A stretch of 64,000 bases of DNA from Schizophyllum amplum (GCA_007026445.1 VDMD01000001.1:2728001-2792000); one strand, 5' to 3'. Counted from the stretch's first letter, positions 1 through 10,800 are shown. The notes: generated from the letters alone by a model not told the origin. Numbers and translations are program-made.

Positions 1-1420
1 GACCGCTTCCTTCGGTCCGATTATATTTGTTTGCGCGCGCCTCTGCTTGACGGAAGTTGCTGCCGACATCGGTAGACAACGTCGACCGTCTTCGAAGTCC
101 GGGCACGCACCATACGACGCATTCATCGGCATCTCACTGCTTTATCTGACTAACTTTCTGTTTGCTCGCATCCTGCGTAGCCTGTCCGACGGCGGCATCC
201 TGATCTCCCAGGCGACATCGTTTACGGCCAAACGCGCAAACTCTCGCCTTCCCTCCCCCGCGAATACAGCTGTAGCCTCACTTCTCCCAGCTCCGCTTGC
301 AGATTAACTCGACTTATACACCTGGACCGTCAAACAACCAACACGCTTTAAGTACGCGCACTGCACGCACATTCCGTCCACACGCTGGCCAGAAGCGACC
401 GCCTGCTGGTCAGAGCCCTGCTCTACCGATATGCACGTTGCTCCTGCTCATCTCAACTTCGTCATAGGCTCATGAGTCAGGAGACAGCATACGAGCAGGC
501 TTGACATCGGCGGTCCACTTTCGCATCTTGCAACTCATGTACGTCGAGAATCTGAAGATAACCATCATAGTCGCAGGATAACACCGACAGCGCTTTGAAC
601 CATTGCATGTGGACAATCTACAACAATCGCACACTGCTCCGGTGCTTTGCAGGCCAACTGACAGTCAAGCAGTGTCAATACCTATAGCCTGCTGGAAGTT
701 CTTGCTGCAGTGGGGTCGACCCATGATATGCTCTGTTTCCGGTACGATTTCTGCACAATATGCATTTCACTTGCTGTTCACGTGTGGGTGCATACTCGAC
801 TTGGACTTGCCGGGTACATTCATGACGTTCATCTCGCAGCTGGCAACAGAAGTCATGCAGGCGAAGCGACATAGCTTACAGTACTTCAGACAGTTCATGA
901 TTCTCTCCCAATATGATTTTCTTGCTCTCTTGCCGGCAACGGTGTCTGCACATGTGCACTTCACTTGAATTCCTCGCAGCGCGGGTGCATACTCAACTTT
1001 GGCTTGACTTAGACCATCTACTACTGACCTCAGGCTGTTCATCTCGGCCGGCCAGTAAGCAGCTTCTCACACATAGATGAATATAACGTGATTCTACTGG
1101 TACCTCCTCAGCCTGATTTACTGCGCAGTGCGAGTCGAACGCTCCGTGCGGAGCACGGGTCTACGCTAGTCTATTTATTAAAGCGAAACGGCCGTGACTA
1201 TCGTCACTATAAACCGGCCTCCTCATTGGCTGATGTGACCATGACATCAGGTGACCGCTGCCTTCGGTCCGACGTCTGCTGATTGCGCCTCTGGCATGTG
1301 CGCTCCAACCTGCGTTTGACGCCGACGACGATTGACGGTCGACTACTTACGTCTGCGGACATCGTATTCACACCCTCCTCGACTCCCACTGCTTTATCTG
1401 CTTCCCTCGCATTGTCCCCC
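1..1420. repeat. Diverged direct repeat pair, old transposon debris
   Basis: Bases 1 to about 160 resemble bases 1254 to about 1410. Both open with GACCGCT.CCTTCGGTCCGA, share a GCGCCTCTG block, and reach a common ACTGCTTTATCTG block near 139 and 1390. Spacing and order are kept but identity is clearly low, so these are old copies, possibly LTR remnants of a dead retroelement whose left part lies outside the window. No ORF in this stretch resembles a known protein. Bases 1620-2300, beyond the second copy, are AT-richer and full of GTAACT/AGTTAC motifs, with no gene seen. Confidence 0.5.
697..1171. repeat. Repeat module, first copies
   Basis: A module with the order TATGCTCT, CACTTCACTTGA, GGGTGCATACTC, GACTTG occurs at about 725-815 and again at about 925-1010. 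It is followed at 1145-1171 by CCGTGCGGAGCACGGGT and a CGCTAGT block. CCGTGC.GGA.GCACGG is itself a small hairpin. The same order recurs at 2813-3054. This is a diverged, non-coding, dispersed or tandem repeat. Confidence 0.5.
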
Positions 1421-2265
1421 TGCTGAGCACCTCAGACGGCGACATTCCGAGTCAGCCGATGTTGTCTACGCCCCTAGGCCTACAGCATGTAGCCTGGCCC
1501 ATAAACTGACTCTCACTGGCTATGTTCCACTTGCAGCTCAAGTGGACTCATACTCTCTCGACTAGCTTGCACCCGCCAGGCGTTGACTGCGCGCGCTGCA
1601 CTAGAGCTCGGTATGTAACTACGATGTTAGTAACATATGTATAAAACCCCTGTAAGTAACTAGTGAATAATAGTTACTCACTCGAGGGTCTCTGAAGGTG
1701 TGTTAATTACTGTTAAAAACCTTCAGGTGTCAGGAAGTAGTGCAGTGACTTGGGCGGCATGGATGAGGCCCATAGAGGCGTGCCAGAGGCGGATGGCTTG
1801 CGAAGGGCGGAATCTCGCTGCGGGTCGGTCCGAATATCAACCCGGCGTGACGTTGCTGACAGTGACAGCGCCTCCCAACTGCGCGTCTCCGCCTTTCGTC
1901 ACCGTGTGCGACGCTCTCTGGCGGCACAGCTATAAATCATAGAGTTTATTCATCTGGCACTACTACCAACAGGATCTCTAAAGACCCTGATGAACCTTCC
2001 GGTATCCCCCATCCTCGTAATATGCTTCAGGATGAGCCTCGGGCTCATCCCAGTTCTACTCCATATTGTAGCCTGAGACCCGAGGGCTTTCTCTAACCAG
2101 GCAGTTACCAATGACAAGGCTAGCTAGTATGATGACCGCAACGCCCATTGGGAGTGACGAGTGTAAGTATACACGAACTTACACTTTATACAATGTTAAT
2201 ATCTCATTTCTGACATGTAAGTTATGTTAATTACTCCGCGTTATTAACTCCAGTTACACACACGT

Positions 2266-2292
2266 GTGAGTAACTAGTTACAAGTTACTCAC
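2266..2292. repeat. Short perfect inverted repeat
   Basis: GTGAGTAACT and its exact reverse complement AGTTACTCAC flank a 7-base loop, in a stretch rich in GTAACT/AGTTAC motifs (about 1615-1690 and 2160-2300). It may be the end of a degenerate transposon. No gene lies here. Confidence 0.5.
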
Positions 2293-2545
2293 ATACACAG
2301 GCCCTGATGAGTTTTATACCGAGCTCTACGCTGCACGCACTCTCAGGCCCAGAAGCATCAACAGGTACGTACGTTGCGATATATCTACCTGGCCTGCTAC
2401 ATATGTATGCTCCTTTTGCTCCTTCTCAACTTCGTCTACTCACCAGATACTTAATGTATAACCCGGCTTCCATCGGAAAACGGTGGTCAGCTTTCGCTGC
2501 CAGCATACATCGAGAAAATCTCATTGTCAGGCAATTATCAGCCAC

Positions 2546-2690
2546 TTTGACTCGGGCCTCGACTCGGGGCTTGACCTCTGCAGGCTCGACTCGACTAGGG
2601 GCTTTCGACGAAGGCGAGGGCTCGACAACCGGGCTCGACCCGACTAAGGACTTTCGACTAGGGCGGGCTCGACGATACCGCCGGACGAAA
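2546..2690. repeat. Degenerate CTCGACT-rich simple repeat
   Basis: GGCTCGACT-like words recur irregularly (ACTCGGGCCTCGACTCGGGG, GGCTCGACTCGACTAGGGG, GGGCTCGACCCGACTAAGG). This is low-complexity sequence and not a gene. Confidence 0.6.
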
Positions 2691-2812
2691 ACCCGCTGAA
2701 TGACACGGCCAGACGACACGCTCGATGGCCATAGCAGCTGCAGACATTTCATTGTTTCTGCAGGTGAACTGATGGCAGCTAAGCGGCAATAGAGCCTGCG
2801 AATCGGCAGTTC

Positions 2813-3054
2813 TCGCTGCAGCGGGACACCCGTCATATGCTCTCTTGCTGGCAAAGGTACCTGCATATATGCACTTCACTTGAACTTTACGTGGTGCGGG
2901 TGCATACTCAACTTTGACTTGCCATCTACGGGCAAGGTAAGTCGGAAGAGATAGCTTACGGTATTTCAGACATTGTAGTACATATGCCCCAAATGCCGAA
3001 TTTTCTGAACTTCGCCTCCGTGCTGAACCGTGCGGAGCACGGGTAGTCGCTAGT
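2813..3054. repeat. Repeat module, third copy
   Basis: This is a diverged copy of the module at 697-1171. It has CATATGCTCTCTTGC at about 2834, CACTTCACTTGAACTT, GGGTGCATACTCAAC, then GCTTACGGTATTTCAGAC, and ends with CCGTGCGGAGCACGGGT and CGCTAGT (3027-3054). It lies directly upstream of the gag-like ORF, so its last part could belong to the left end of the tyrosine-recombinase retrotransposon. I could not place that boundary. Confidence 0.45.
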
Positions 3055-3299
3055 TGAGAGCCACGCCCGCGCGAAGAATGAGCGCGAGGCCTGGTGACAG
3101 GCAAGCTAAGGAGCGGACGGGCAAATGCCGGTCCGAGACGCCACGTGATCGTCACCCTTCGCTGCGATCACGGGGCGTCAGGGCGCGTCACTTCTTCGAA
3201 GACGCGCTCACGGACCGACATTTGCACGACCGTTGCCCACTCGCTTTCTCGCATATACTCCAGTTTTTCGACACAAGTCTTCTCTCCCGACTCGACAAT

Positions 3300-5120
3300 A
3301 TGTCTGGCAACAACAACGGTCCCGCTAGCGGTCCATCTGGCACGCATATACCCGGCTCCGGGGTCCCCACGCCCGGCTCCGGGGTAACCCCGCAAGGTCC
3401 CCCGCCTCAGGGCAGCGGCGGCGGCAACGCACCCGGCAGCGGTTCAGGCGCGCCTCCCCAGATGCCCCCGGTTCCCCCAGTGCCCAGGATCGGCCCAATA
3501 TCCGGGCTCCAACATCCCCTCCCAGCCGACTTCGACTTCCAAGCATGGATGAAGGTGCCTGCCGCGACCCCGTGCGAGATACCCATCAAACTGCGCCACA
3601 AGGACAACCTCGCGATCGAAGCGCACAATGCCTCGAGCATCCGCCAGACCATACTCTTCATGGCGCGTAAAACGGCCATCAACGATATCGGCGCGGAACT
3701 CCATGTCCCTTACGACTACGCCTCCACCGAGAGAGATAAGATATATAGCAATAAGGAGTCAACCAAGATCGACTGGAACACCTACCCCGACTTCCTGCAA
3801 GAAGACTTCAGCGCGCGTAAGGCTGCCGAAGAACTTGAGAAGGCCGACAAAGCAGATGCGGAGCGCCAGGAGAAAGAGGCACGCAAGTTAAAGGCCGTTC
3901 CCACGGCGATCGCCCCGACGGTATTCACTTCGGGCCCGTCCGCGCTAATCTCCGAAGTCGACGAGGTCCCGATCCCTAGCATCCTTCTCAGCCATCTGGC
4001 TTGCGGTGTTGAATTAGATCTTACGTTTTACCTCAACAGTGCGCTCCGTCTCGTCGCCGACCAGAATAATATCAAGACTAGAACCCACGTGCAACATGGG
4101 ACGAAGGAAACAACCTTGATCGACAGTCAGCCGACTAAGGCCAAGCTTGGCCTTCCCGACCCCAACACCCTGACCATCGCCGAGCACGACGAGGCCTCGC
4201 GCAACCTCCTTCGCGCTTTCATCCTAGTGTGCACACCGGCTTTAGGCGCCGGCAACGAGACCACAATCGCCACTCAGCTGTTCCGGCATATCGAATATTT
4301 CCGCAAGATACGCGATCGCATTGGCCGGTTCCCAATTTGGCGTAGTCTGGACAGGATGCTGAGGATGCAGATCATCAAACACAAGGTGGCGTTCGATAAA
4401 GATAGATATGATGCCGAGGTGATGGCGCTCTACCGCCCTATTGACCTAGCAGAGTCAGAGAACCCCATTGATCGTTATCACGCTCCTGCCGCTCACACCT
4501 CCGCTCCATACCCGAACAACCCCGCTGTGGCGTCTAACTCCCAGGACTTCAACTCCAGCCGGAACCGCGACTTTGAAGACCGCCGCCGACGCTTCTCCGA
4601 CCGCCGCGATAATCGCGACTCGCGCCGCGACTTCGACAGGCACGAACCCCGCCGCGACTTCGACAGGCACGAACCGCGTCGGGACCGCGACTTCGGCTAT
4701 GACGCGCGCCGCGAACGGGACAATGGCTACGAGCGTCAACACCGCACCCAGTCACCGGCCCCGAGACAACAACGTGACGAAGGCGATCGGTTTCGGGGGA
4801 CCAAGGCGTCTTCCACCATTTGCTTCGTCTGCGGAGGAGCGCACACAACATTCGAGCACAGCCCGGACGCCAAGACGACCTTCAACGACGGCACGCGTCA
4901 CAAATCCACTTACAGCAACGGCGCTCTCGCAATGGCCACTGACAAAGACTCCCACATTTGCATTAGATACAACACCGGCGCCTGTAAAGTCAACGGCGAC
5001 CACGGCCACGGCCCCACCCGCCGCGCGCACGTATGCGGCTTATGCCTCGGTACCCACGGTGCCCTCAGCGCATCGCGGGAATGCGCCCGACGCACCGCCG
5101 ACGGGCGCATCAAACTTTGA
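3300..5120 (+). CDS. Gag-like ORF1 of the YR retrotransposon
   Basis: This 606-residue ORF starts at the ATG at 3300. The frame is open upstream to 3054, but 3300 begins the Gly/Pro/Ser-rich N-terminus (MSGNNNGPASG) and fits best. After the flexible N-terminus there is an uncharacterised central region, then a strongly charged Arg/Asp stretch (about residues 415-490) with a tandem repeat of RRDFDRHEP. Cys/His groups follow: CFVCGGAH near residue 508, then C.RYNTGAC and HVCGLC..THG toward the end. Such zinc-knuckle-like groups suit a nucleic-acid-binding Gag protein. Retrotransposon Gags are known to package element RNA, and that role is inferred here from position and motifs. The stop codon lies inside the open frame of ORF2, so ORF2 expression needs frameshifting, reinitiation or splicing. 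Confidence 0.75.
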   Translation: MSGNNNGPASGPSGTHIPGSGVPTPGSGVTPQGPPPQGSGGGNAPGSGSGAPPQMPPVPPVPRIGPISGLQHPLPADFDFQAWMKVPAATPCEIPIKLRHKDNLAIEAHNASSIRQTILFMARKTAINDIGAELHVPYDYASTERDKIYSNKESTKIDWNTYPDFLQEDFSARKAAEELEKADKADAERQEKEARKLKAVPTAIAPTVFTSGPSALISEVDEVPIPSILLSHLACGVELDLTFYLNSALRLVADQNNIKTRTHVQHGTKETTLIDSQPTKAKLGLPDPNTLTIAEHDEASRNLLRAFILVCTPALGAGNETTIATQLFRHIEYFRKIRDRIGRFPIWRSLDRMLRMQIIKHKVAFDKDRYDAEVMALYRPIDLAESENPIDRYHAPAAHTSAPYPNNPAVASNSQDFNSSRNRDFEDRRRRFSDRRDNRDSRRDFDRHEPRRDFDRHEPRRDRDFGYDARRERDNGYERQHRTQSPAPRQQRDEGDRFRGTKASSTICFVCGGAHTTFEHSPDAKTTFNDGTRHKSTYSNGALAMATDKDSHICIRYNTGACKVNGDHGHGPTRRAHVCGLCLGTHGALSASRECARRTADGRIKL

Positions 5121-5380
5121 TGCGCCTGATCCCGACGCATACGCCGTTCGAATCGGCGATGCTTCGGCGGGACACGAGGACTCGGACCCCGACCCGCTCC
5201 AATTTCTTTCCGACTGCATTATTTCCGACTTTCAGCCGTCTTCACCCGATCCTTCCCTCTCATATTCTCGCCCTCCTCGTATACCTATGATATTTACCGA
5301 TTTCTCGGACGCCATCACTCGAGTTCACCGCGCGCCGCTTGCCCAGTCCCACCCCAAAGATGATGAAATTTACAATCGTA

Positions 5381-6952
5381 TAGTGCTGCCGAAGTTCGGT
5401 TCGGTTCGGTTCTCGCCCTTTTTTGCCGAACCCGAACCCGAACCCTTTGGCTGAGGCCGAACCTGAACCCGAACCTGGACCGAACCTCCCCGAACAGGTT
5501 CGGGGAGGTTCGGTTCGGGTTCGAACCAGGTTCGAACAGGTTCGAGCAGCGTCACTTTTGTATTGGACTCTGTGCGAGGATGTTCGCCTGCGCAATGCCA
5601 TATCTTAAGGCTCGTAGTAGGCTCAAATCATGTATATTCTGTACTCCTATTACATGGTTTATAGGGGTGTACACAAGTGTGCGAGATGATGCGTAAAAAC
5701 GTGTAGATACACCGCGGGCGCGGCACGCGTTGGCGACGCGCGTACACCAACATGTAGGCGAACACATGGGTACAGGAGGTGAGGGGGAGGTGGAGGACAG
5801 CAAGCAGCGAGCCCGGGAAGGGGCTTACTGTGATGGAAAGGCATCGCGCGGCAGGCATGCAGTGCAGGAGCCAGCGCGGCGCTGACAAAGGTGGCGCCGG
5901 AACAGCGAGCAACGCGTCTGTGCCGCAGCACATCAACACCCTGCTCGCCAGTGGGCTGGTCCGGGCGGGGGGACCGCCGCTCGCAGCATGGCACTGGTGC
6001 CTGCCTGCACCCGGTGCCAATCACACCACCGGTGGGCCGCCCTTGCAGAAGGGGCAAGGGCGGTGCGTACGCTCCGCCCGTACGTGCCCACACCATCACC
6101 AATACCACGGAGAGCAGCTAGTACACACAGCAGAACCGCGCCGCGAAGTCCCGGGGCGATGAGTCCTCGAGCGGCTGAGTTCATGTTGCGCAAGGTGCTA
6201 GTGCTCGGCATGGATGGGAGGGGGTGTGAATTGGCCCGACGAGGCGAGACGTACCAGATGCGCAGGACGCGCATCCGGCGACGCGCTCGTCGTTGAGCAT
6301 TGGCTCCAGCGAGGCACCCGTTGTCGCGGTGCGGTGACGTTCGGCGCGAGCGCGTGACGCCCTTGCAAGCTTCATCACTGCAGGCTGAACTAGAAAAGTT
6401 TCTCAGTTAGAGATATCGCGTAGGGCGCGGGGACGCACCTGCCGCGCGTCCGTGCACGCGCTCGCACTTCTATCAGCAATAGCGCTGGCTTGTTGCTTGC
6501 CAAGCGCCTCGTTTCCTTCGTTCTAGAGACGCGCGGTGTCGAGATTGGAGGAAGGGGGACTGGAGGGGGTAGCGGCGTGATCGGGGCGGTCGTGGTTGAG
6601 AGTCAAGCGGTGTCGATGGCAAATAAGTGGCGACGCGACGTTGATCGTAGCGACTCGGACCGCACGGCCGAACTTCGCCGCCAACGTGGCCCGAGCGCGA
6701 ATTTGGACGCGTTTGAGGGTGTTTTGGACCGTTGACCTTCGTATTTCGAGAAGAAAATATGCTGCTTCAGATGAGGTTCACAAGGTTCGGTTCGGGTTCG
6801 AACAGGTTCGGGGGAGCCCCCTCAGCAGCGAACCCGAACCCGAACCTGCTAGGGCAAGGCCGAACCTGAACCCGAACCTGGACCGAACCCGAGGTTCGGT
6901 TCGGCCGGTTCGGGTTCGAACCGAGGTTCAGAACCGAACTTCGGCAGCACTA
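5381..6952 (+). mobile_element. Non-autonomous hAT-type element, copy 1
   Basis: This 1572 bp element is bounded by perfect 22 bp terminal inverted repeats starting TAGTGCTGCCGAAGTTCGG. It is flanked by the 8 bp target duplication CAATCGTA (5373-5380 and 6953-6960). The 8 bp duplication and the TAGNG start are hallmarks of the hAT superfamily. The outer roughly 170 bp at each end is packed with GGTTCGGG/CCCGAACC words in both orientations, as expected for subterminal transposase-binding repeats. The internal ORFs (up to 149 codons) are GC-rich, overlap on both strands and have no DDE or hATC motif, so the element would depend on a transposase encoded elsewhere. It interrupts the RT ORF of the host retrotransposon. 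It matches copy 2 at a constant offset of 10,064 bp. Confidence 0.92.
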
Positions 6953-7477
6953 CAATCGTATTGTTTCCCCATACCCGCCCAACGCTTTCGCCGCCTCATT
7001 ACGTACCATGAACGCAGAACAAGATCACCCCTTACTTATTCGCCACCTTACCTACGGTTTTCCCATCGGCAACCTGCCGAAACTCGAACATAACGTTATC
7101 ATCAGCAACGCCAAGTCGGTTACCGATAACTTCACGCCGGTCAAACAATGGATCGACACCGAGCTTGACGCCGGCCGCATCTCCGGCCCGTATACGCTGG
7201 CCAGAATCAACGAAATCGCCCGTGGCCCCATATACTGCTCACCACTCCTCGTCGTCGTCACGGAGTCCGCCCCAGGCGTTCCCAAATACCGCATATGCCA
7301 AAATTTTTCGAAAGGCGACAAACGAACAGGCACTCCGGCGATCAACGCCATGACGCACAAGGCCGATTATCCCTGCCGTCTTGATACCGCGACACACGTG
7401 GCCGATTGGGTCAGTCCGCGTTCGCTCCGTCGATTCCCCGCTAATTTTCTTCTATATTTCCCGATACGACGATCAAC

Positions 7478-7617
7478 ATTCACCACGCGCATACCACGCA
7501 CTTCTTTCTTTCACGCGCATGCCACGCACTTCTTTCTTGGACGCGCATACCACGCACTTCTTTCCCGGACGCGCATACCACGCACTTCTTTCCCGAACGC
7601 GCATACCACGCACTTCT
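7478..7617 (+). repeat. Minisatellite in the RT-gene intron, left part
   Basis: About five tandem copies of a roughly 27 bp unit built on ACGCGCATACCACGCACTTC followed by TTTC and a variable TTGG/CCGG/CCGA. The array continues after the copia element at 12593, so the element split it. Copies differ at only a few positions, suggesting recent array growth. Confidence 0.85.
7613..7617 (+). other. Target-site duplication of the copia element, left copy
   Basis: CTTCT lies directly before the 5' LTR and is repeated at 12593-12597 directly after the 3' LTR. Five base pairs is the usual copia duplication length. The word is part of the surrounding minisatellite unit, so chance agreement is a little more likely than in unique DNA. 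Confidence 0.85.
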
Positions 7618-7794
7618 TGTTAGAATATATTCATCTCTGCGCACATATGCGCCCATAGGTTTCCTTTTACGGACTTATCTCCGATAGATACTTCGATCGT
7701 CTCGACGACGCGCCTCAGCTTTTACCTTCATCGCTGAGGCTCACACGCGACTTGTATAGGTCCCTCGGAATCTCCTCGCTCGTACCTCTTGTCA
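7618..7794 (+). repeat. 5' LTR of the copia element
   Basis: 177 bp, beginning TG and ending CA, identical to 12416-12592. Transcription of the element should start within it. A possible TATA-like AATATATTC lies at 7623-7631. Confidence 0.95.
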
Positions 7795-7806
7795 GGTTAT
7801 GAGCCC
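7795..7806 (+). promoter_or_regulatory. Primer-binding site matching the initiator-tRNA anticodon arm
   Basis: GGTTATGAGCCC follows the 5' LTR with no gap. Its complement GGGCTCATAACC is the anticodon stem-loop of fungal initiator tRNA-Met, with CAT as the anticodon. It does not match a tRNA 3' end. Drosophila copia and yeast Ty5 are known to prime from such an internal, cleaved half-tRNA, and the same is inferred here. The ATG at 7799-7801 that opens the polyprotein frame lies inside the site. Confidence 0.85.
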
Positions 7807-10800
7807 CGACAGTTCCAACATGTCCATCCAAACAGTCAAGATCGACACCCCTCTGAAGTGCAAGGACGACGGTACGAACTGGCCCCGCTACAAGGAGGTC
7901 ACAGTTCAGAAGATCAAGAAGATCACCGGACTCGCGCGCCATCTGCGCGGCACGCCGAAACCGGCGCATCCTGTCTACGACAAGGACAAGCGCCAGTGGT
8001 TCAAGAGCACCGACTTGGAGTCGGATTCAGAGGAGGACGATTCGGATAGTAGCGAGGACGAGGAACCTGCCGCAGCAGGCGCCGCAGCAACAACGTCGCC
8101 GGCGCAAGTGCCATTACCCCCCACCCCCACTCCACTCAGCGACGCTGCCCATGAAGAGTTGCTCGACGCGCTCGACACGTGGGAGCAGCGCGAAGCCCAG
8201 ATGCGCGACATCATCTACACGTCGGTGTCAAACGCTACGTTCACCGAGATCAAGGGGCGCGCGACCGCGAAGGACGTGTGGGAAGCGCTGGTGAGCAAGT
8301 TCGAGAACGTCGACAACGTCGCCATCCGCACGCAGCTTTACCGGCAGCTCAACGCCATGAAGTGCGTCGAGGGCGATAACGTTCGCGCGCATCTCGCGTC
8401 CATGGAGGACCTGTTCGATCGCCTCGAGCAGCTCGGCATGACCTTGGGCGAGACGGAGCGCATCGAGCTTATGAAGGAGTCCATCCCCGACACGTACCGG
8501 ACCATCATCACGCAAATGCAGCAGACCACGTCCGCGCTCAACCTCATGGAGAAGAGGAAGAAGAAGCCGAGACTCTCGACTCTTCAGGCGTCGGATGTTG
8601 TCGCACAACTCCAAGCCACGTTCGACGCGGAGGAGCAGCAGAAGCGCAGCGACGACTCGGTTGCTATGGCCGCGACGCGCATGTCGAAGGGGAAGGGGAA
8701 GAGCTCGTCGTCTTCGAAGTCGAAGAAGGACGACAAGTGCACCAACTGCGGCAAGTTGGGGCACTGGAAGCGCGACTGTTGGGCGAAGGGTGGCGGGAAG
8801 GAAGGCGAGGGGCCCAAAGGAAAGGGCAAGGGGAAGGGGAAGGGCCAGGCGAATGCCGCGAAGAGCTCCGGCGTTGACGACAGCGACGACGAGGTCGCGC
8901 TGATCACGATTCCCCAAGGTGCGGACGACTCGGACGTCGCGCTCTCCATCACCTCAGACTTCCGCAACAACCCGGCCTTGCTTGCGTTGCCAGCTACGGC
9001 GCGCTCAAAGCCCACTCTCGTCGACACCGGTGCTTCATCATTTTTCTCAGGCGACCTACCACGCTTCGAGAATCTCGTCGACATTCCCCCATCACTGATT
9101 ACCGCGGCCGACGGCAACACGCTCGTCGCGACCGGGAAGGGTGACCTGATTGTCGACATGCCTATGGGTGACGGTGAGCCGTTGACCCGCACGCGCCTCC
9201 GAAAGGCGTTCTACGCGCCGAAAATGGCATTCACGCTGATTTCGGTGAGCAAGCTTGATCGCGCAGGCTGCTCGGTCAAGATCGAGGGAGGCTTATGCAC
9301 TATCGCGCTGCCGAATTCGAGGGTAATCGGGCGCATCCCTCTCGTCGGCGGACTCTACCGCGTCGACACTCATGGCCATTCGGGCGGCTATGCCGCCGCC
9401 GCTGCGCTCCCCAAGATATCCATCACGGAGCTGCACAACCGGATGGGCCACAAGAATCACGATGTGCTGAAGCGATCCGTCATGGACGGACACATAACAG
9501 GCATCAACCTCGACATGGACTCGAAGCCGGAGTTCTGCGTCGGGTGCCTCGAGGGGAAGGCGAAGCGAAAGCCGTTCGCGAAGGTCGGCACCTACGAGGA
9601 CGTCAAGGCGTATGGCGACAAGGCCGTATGCGACCTGCAGGGTCCGTTTCCAAAGTCCATCGGCGGCAAGAAGTACGCACAGGTCTACCGCGACCTCCAC
9701 TCGAGGGAGCCGCGGCCGTACTACATTGCGCGAAAGTCAGACGCTTTCAGCAAGCATCTCGAGTACGATGCGTTCCTCAAGTTACATCGCGGCGTTCGGC
9801 ATATCCGCGTACTCGGCACGGATCGAGGGGGAGAGTTCATCTCAGGCGAGTTTGAACAGTACCTCGCCCGCGAGGGGACGATTCACCACAAGACCGTACA
9901 CGACTCGCCGCAGTCGAACGGCATCGCAGAGCGCGGCAACGGCTATCTCATGGAGATGGCGCGTGCCATGCTGAAAAGTGCCGGTCTGCCAGACTCGCTC
10001 TGGGCGGAGGCGCATCGCCACGCGTGCTGGTTGGACACACGCACGTCAACGAAGGCTCTGCCGACTGGCAAGACGCCGTTCGAGATGGCAACGGGCAAGC
10101 CGCCGAACATGTCGCAGGTGCGAGTTTGGGGCTGCAAGGCGTGGGTGCGCAAGGAGAAGCTGAAGAAGCTGGACTCACGAGTGGAGGAGGTGCGCTTCAT
10201 TGGCATCGACGAGGAGTCGAAGGGCTTTCGGGTTTACTACCCGAAGCAGCGCAGGGTGAGCGTCGAGCGCAACGTCTATTTTGACGACAAGGAGGCGCGC
10301 GCGGGCGCCAAGGCCAACGGTCCCGAGGGGGAGACGTTGCATATCGATCCCGAGGCCTTGGACGAACCCGCAAACGCACCTCGAGCGCCGCCGCCGCCGC
10401 CCGCGAAAGCGCAGCCGGACGAGAGATCGCTGCCGCCGGACGCGCCACCACCTACTCCATCACCACAGCCCGAGCCCGAACCAGTCCCGGCACCGCACGA
10501 AGTCGTGCACGAGCCACGTCGTAGCGCGCGCAACGCAGACGCGCCGAAGGTCGACTACAAGGAGGAGGATCTCCGACGTCGCCCTCAGCATGTTGCCCAG
10601 GCCGTCGAGACGCAGGAGGTCGTCATCGGCGATGGGGACAACTTCATTGACGAGGTCGAGAAGTTCGCGTGCATTGCCGCCCCCATTAGGGACGTGCCGG
10701 AGGAGGAGGTCGACATTGGCGGCTCGGAGTTCGACTCGAGCTGGGACCAACTCGTGGAGAAGCTCGGCCTGAAGGCGGGTGTGAAGGAGATGGAGGTGGA

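Noticed and set aside
3119..3131. GGCAAATGCC near the left end and GGCATTTGCC near 17454 as terminal repeats of the YR element
   Set aside because: The shared word is short and self-complementary, and the surrounding bases do not align, so it does not establish a terminal repeat.
5628..6378. Many ORFs of 60-149 codons on both strands inside the hAT elements
   Set aside because: They overlap each other in all frames, are made of GC-rich low-complexity codons, and show no transposase or other motif. The same set in copy 2 is expected from sequence identity and not from selection.
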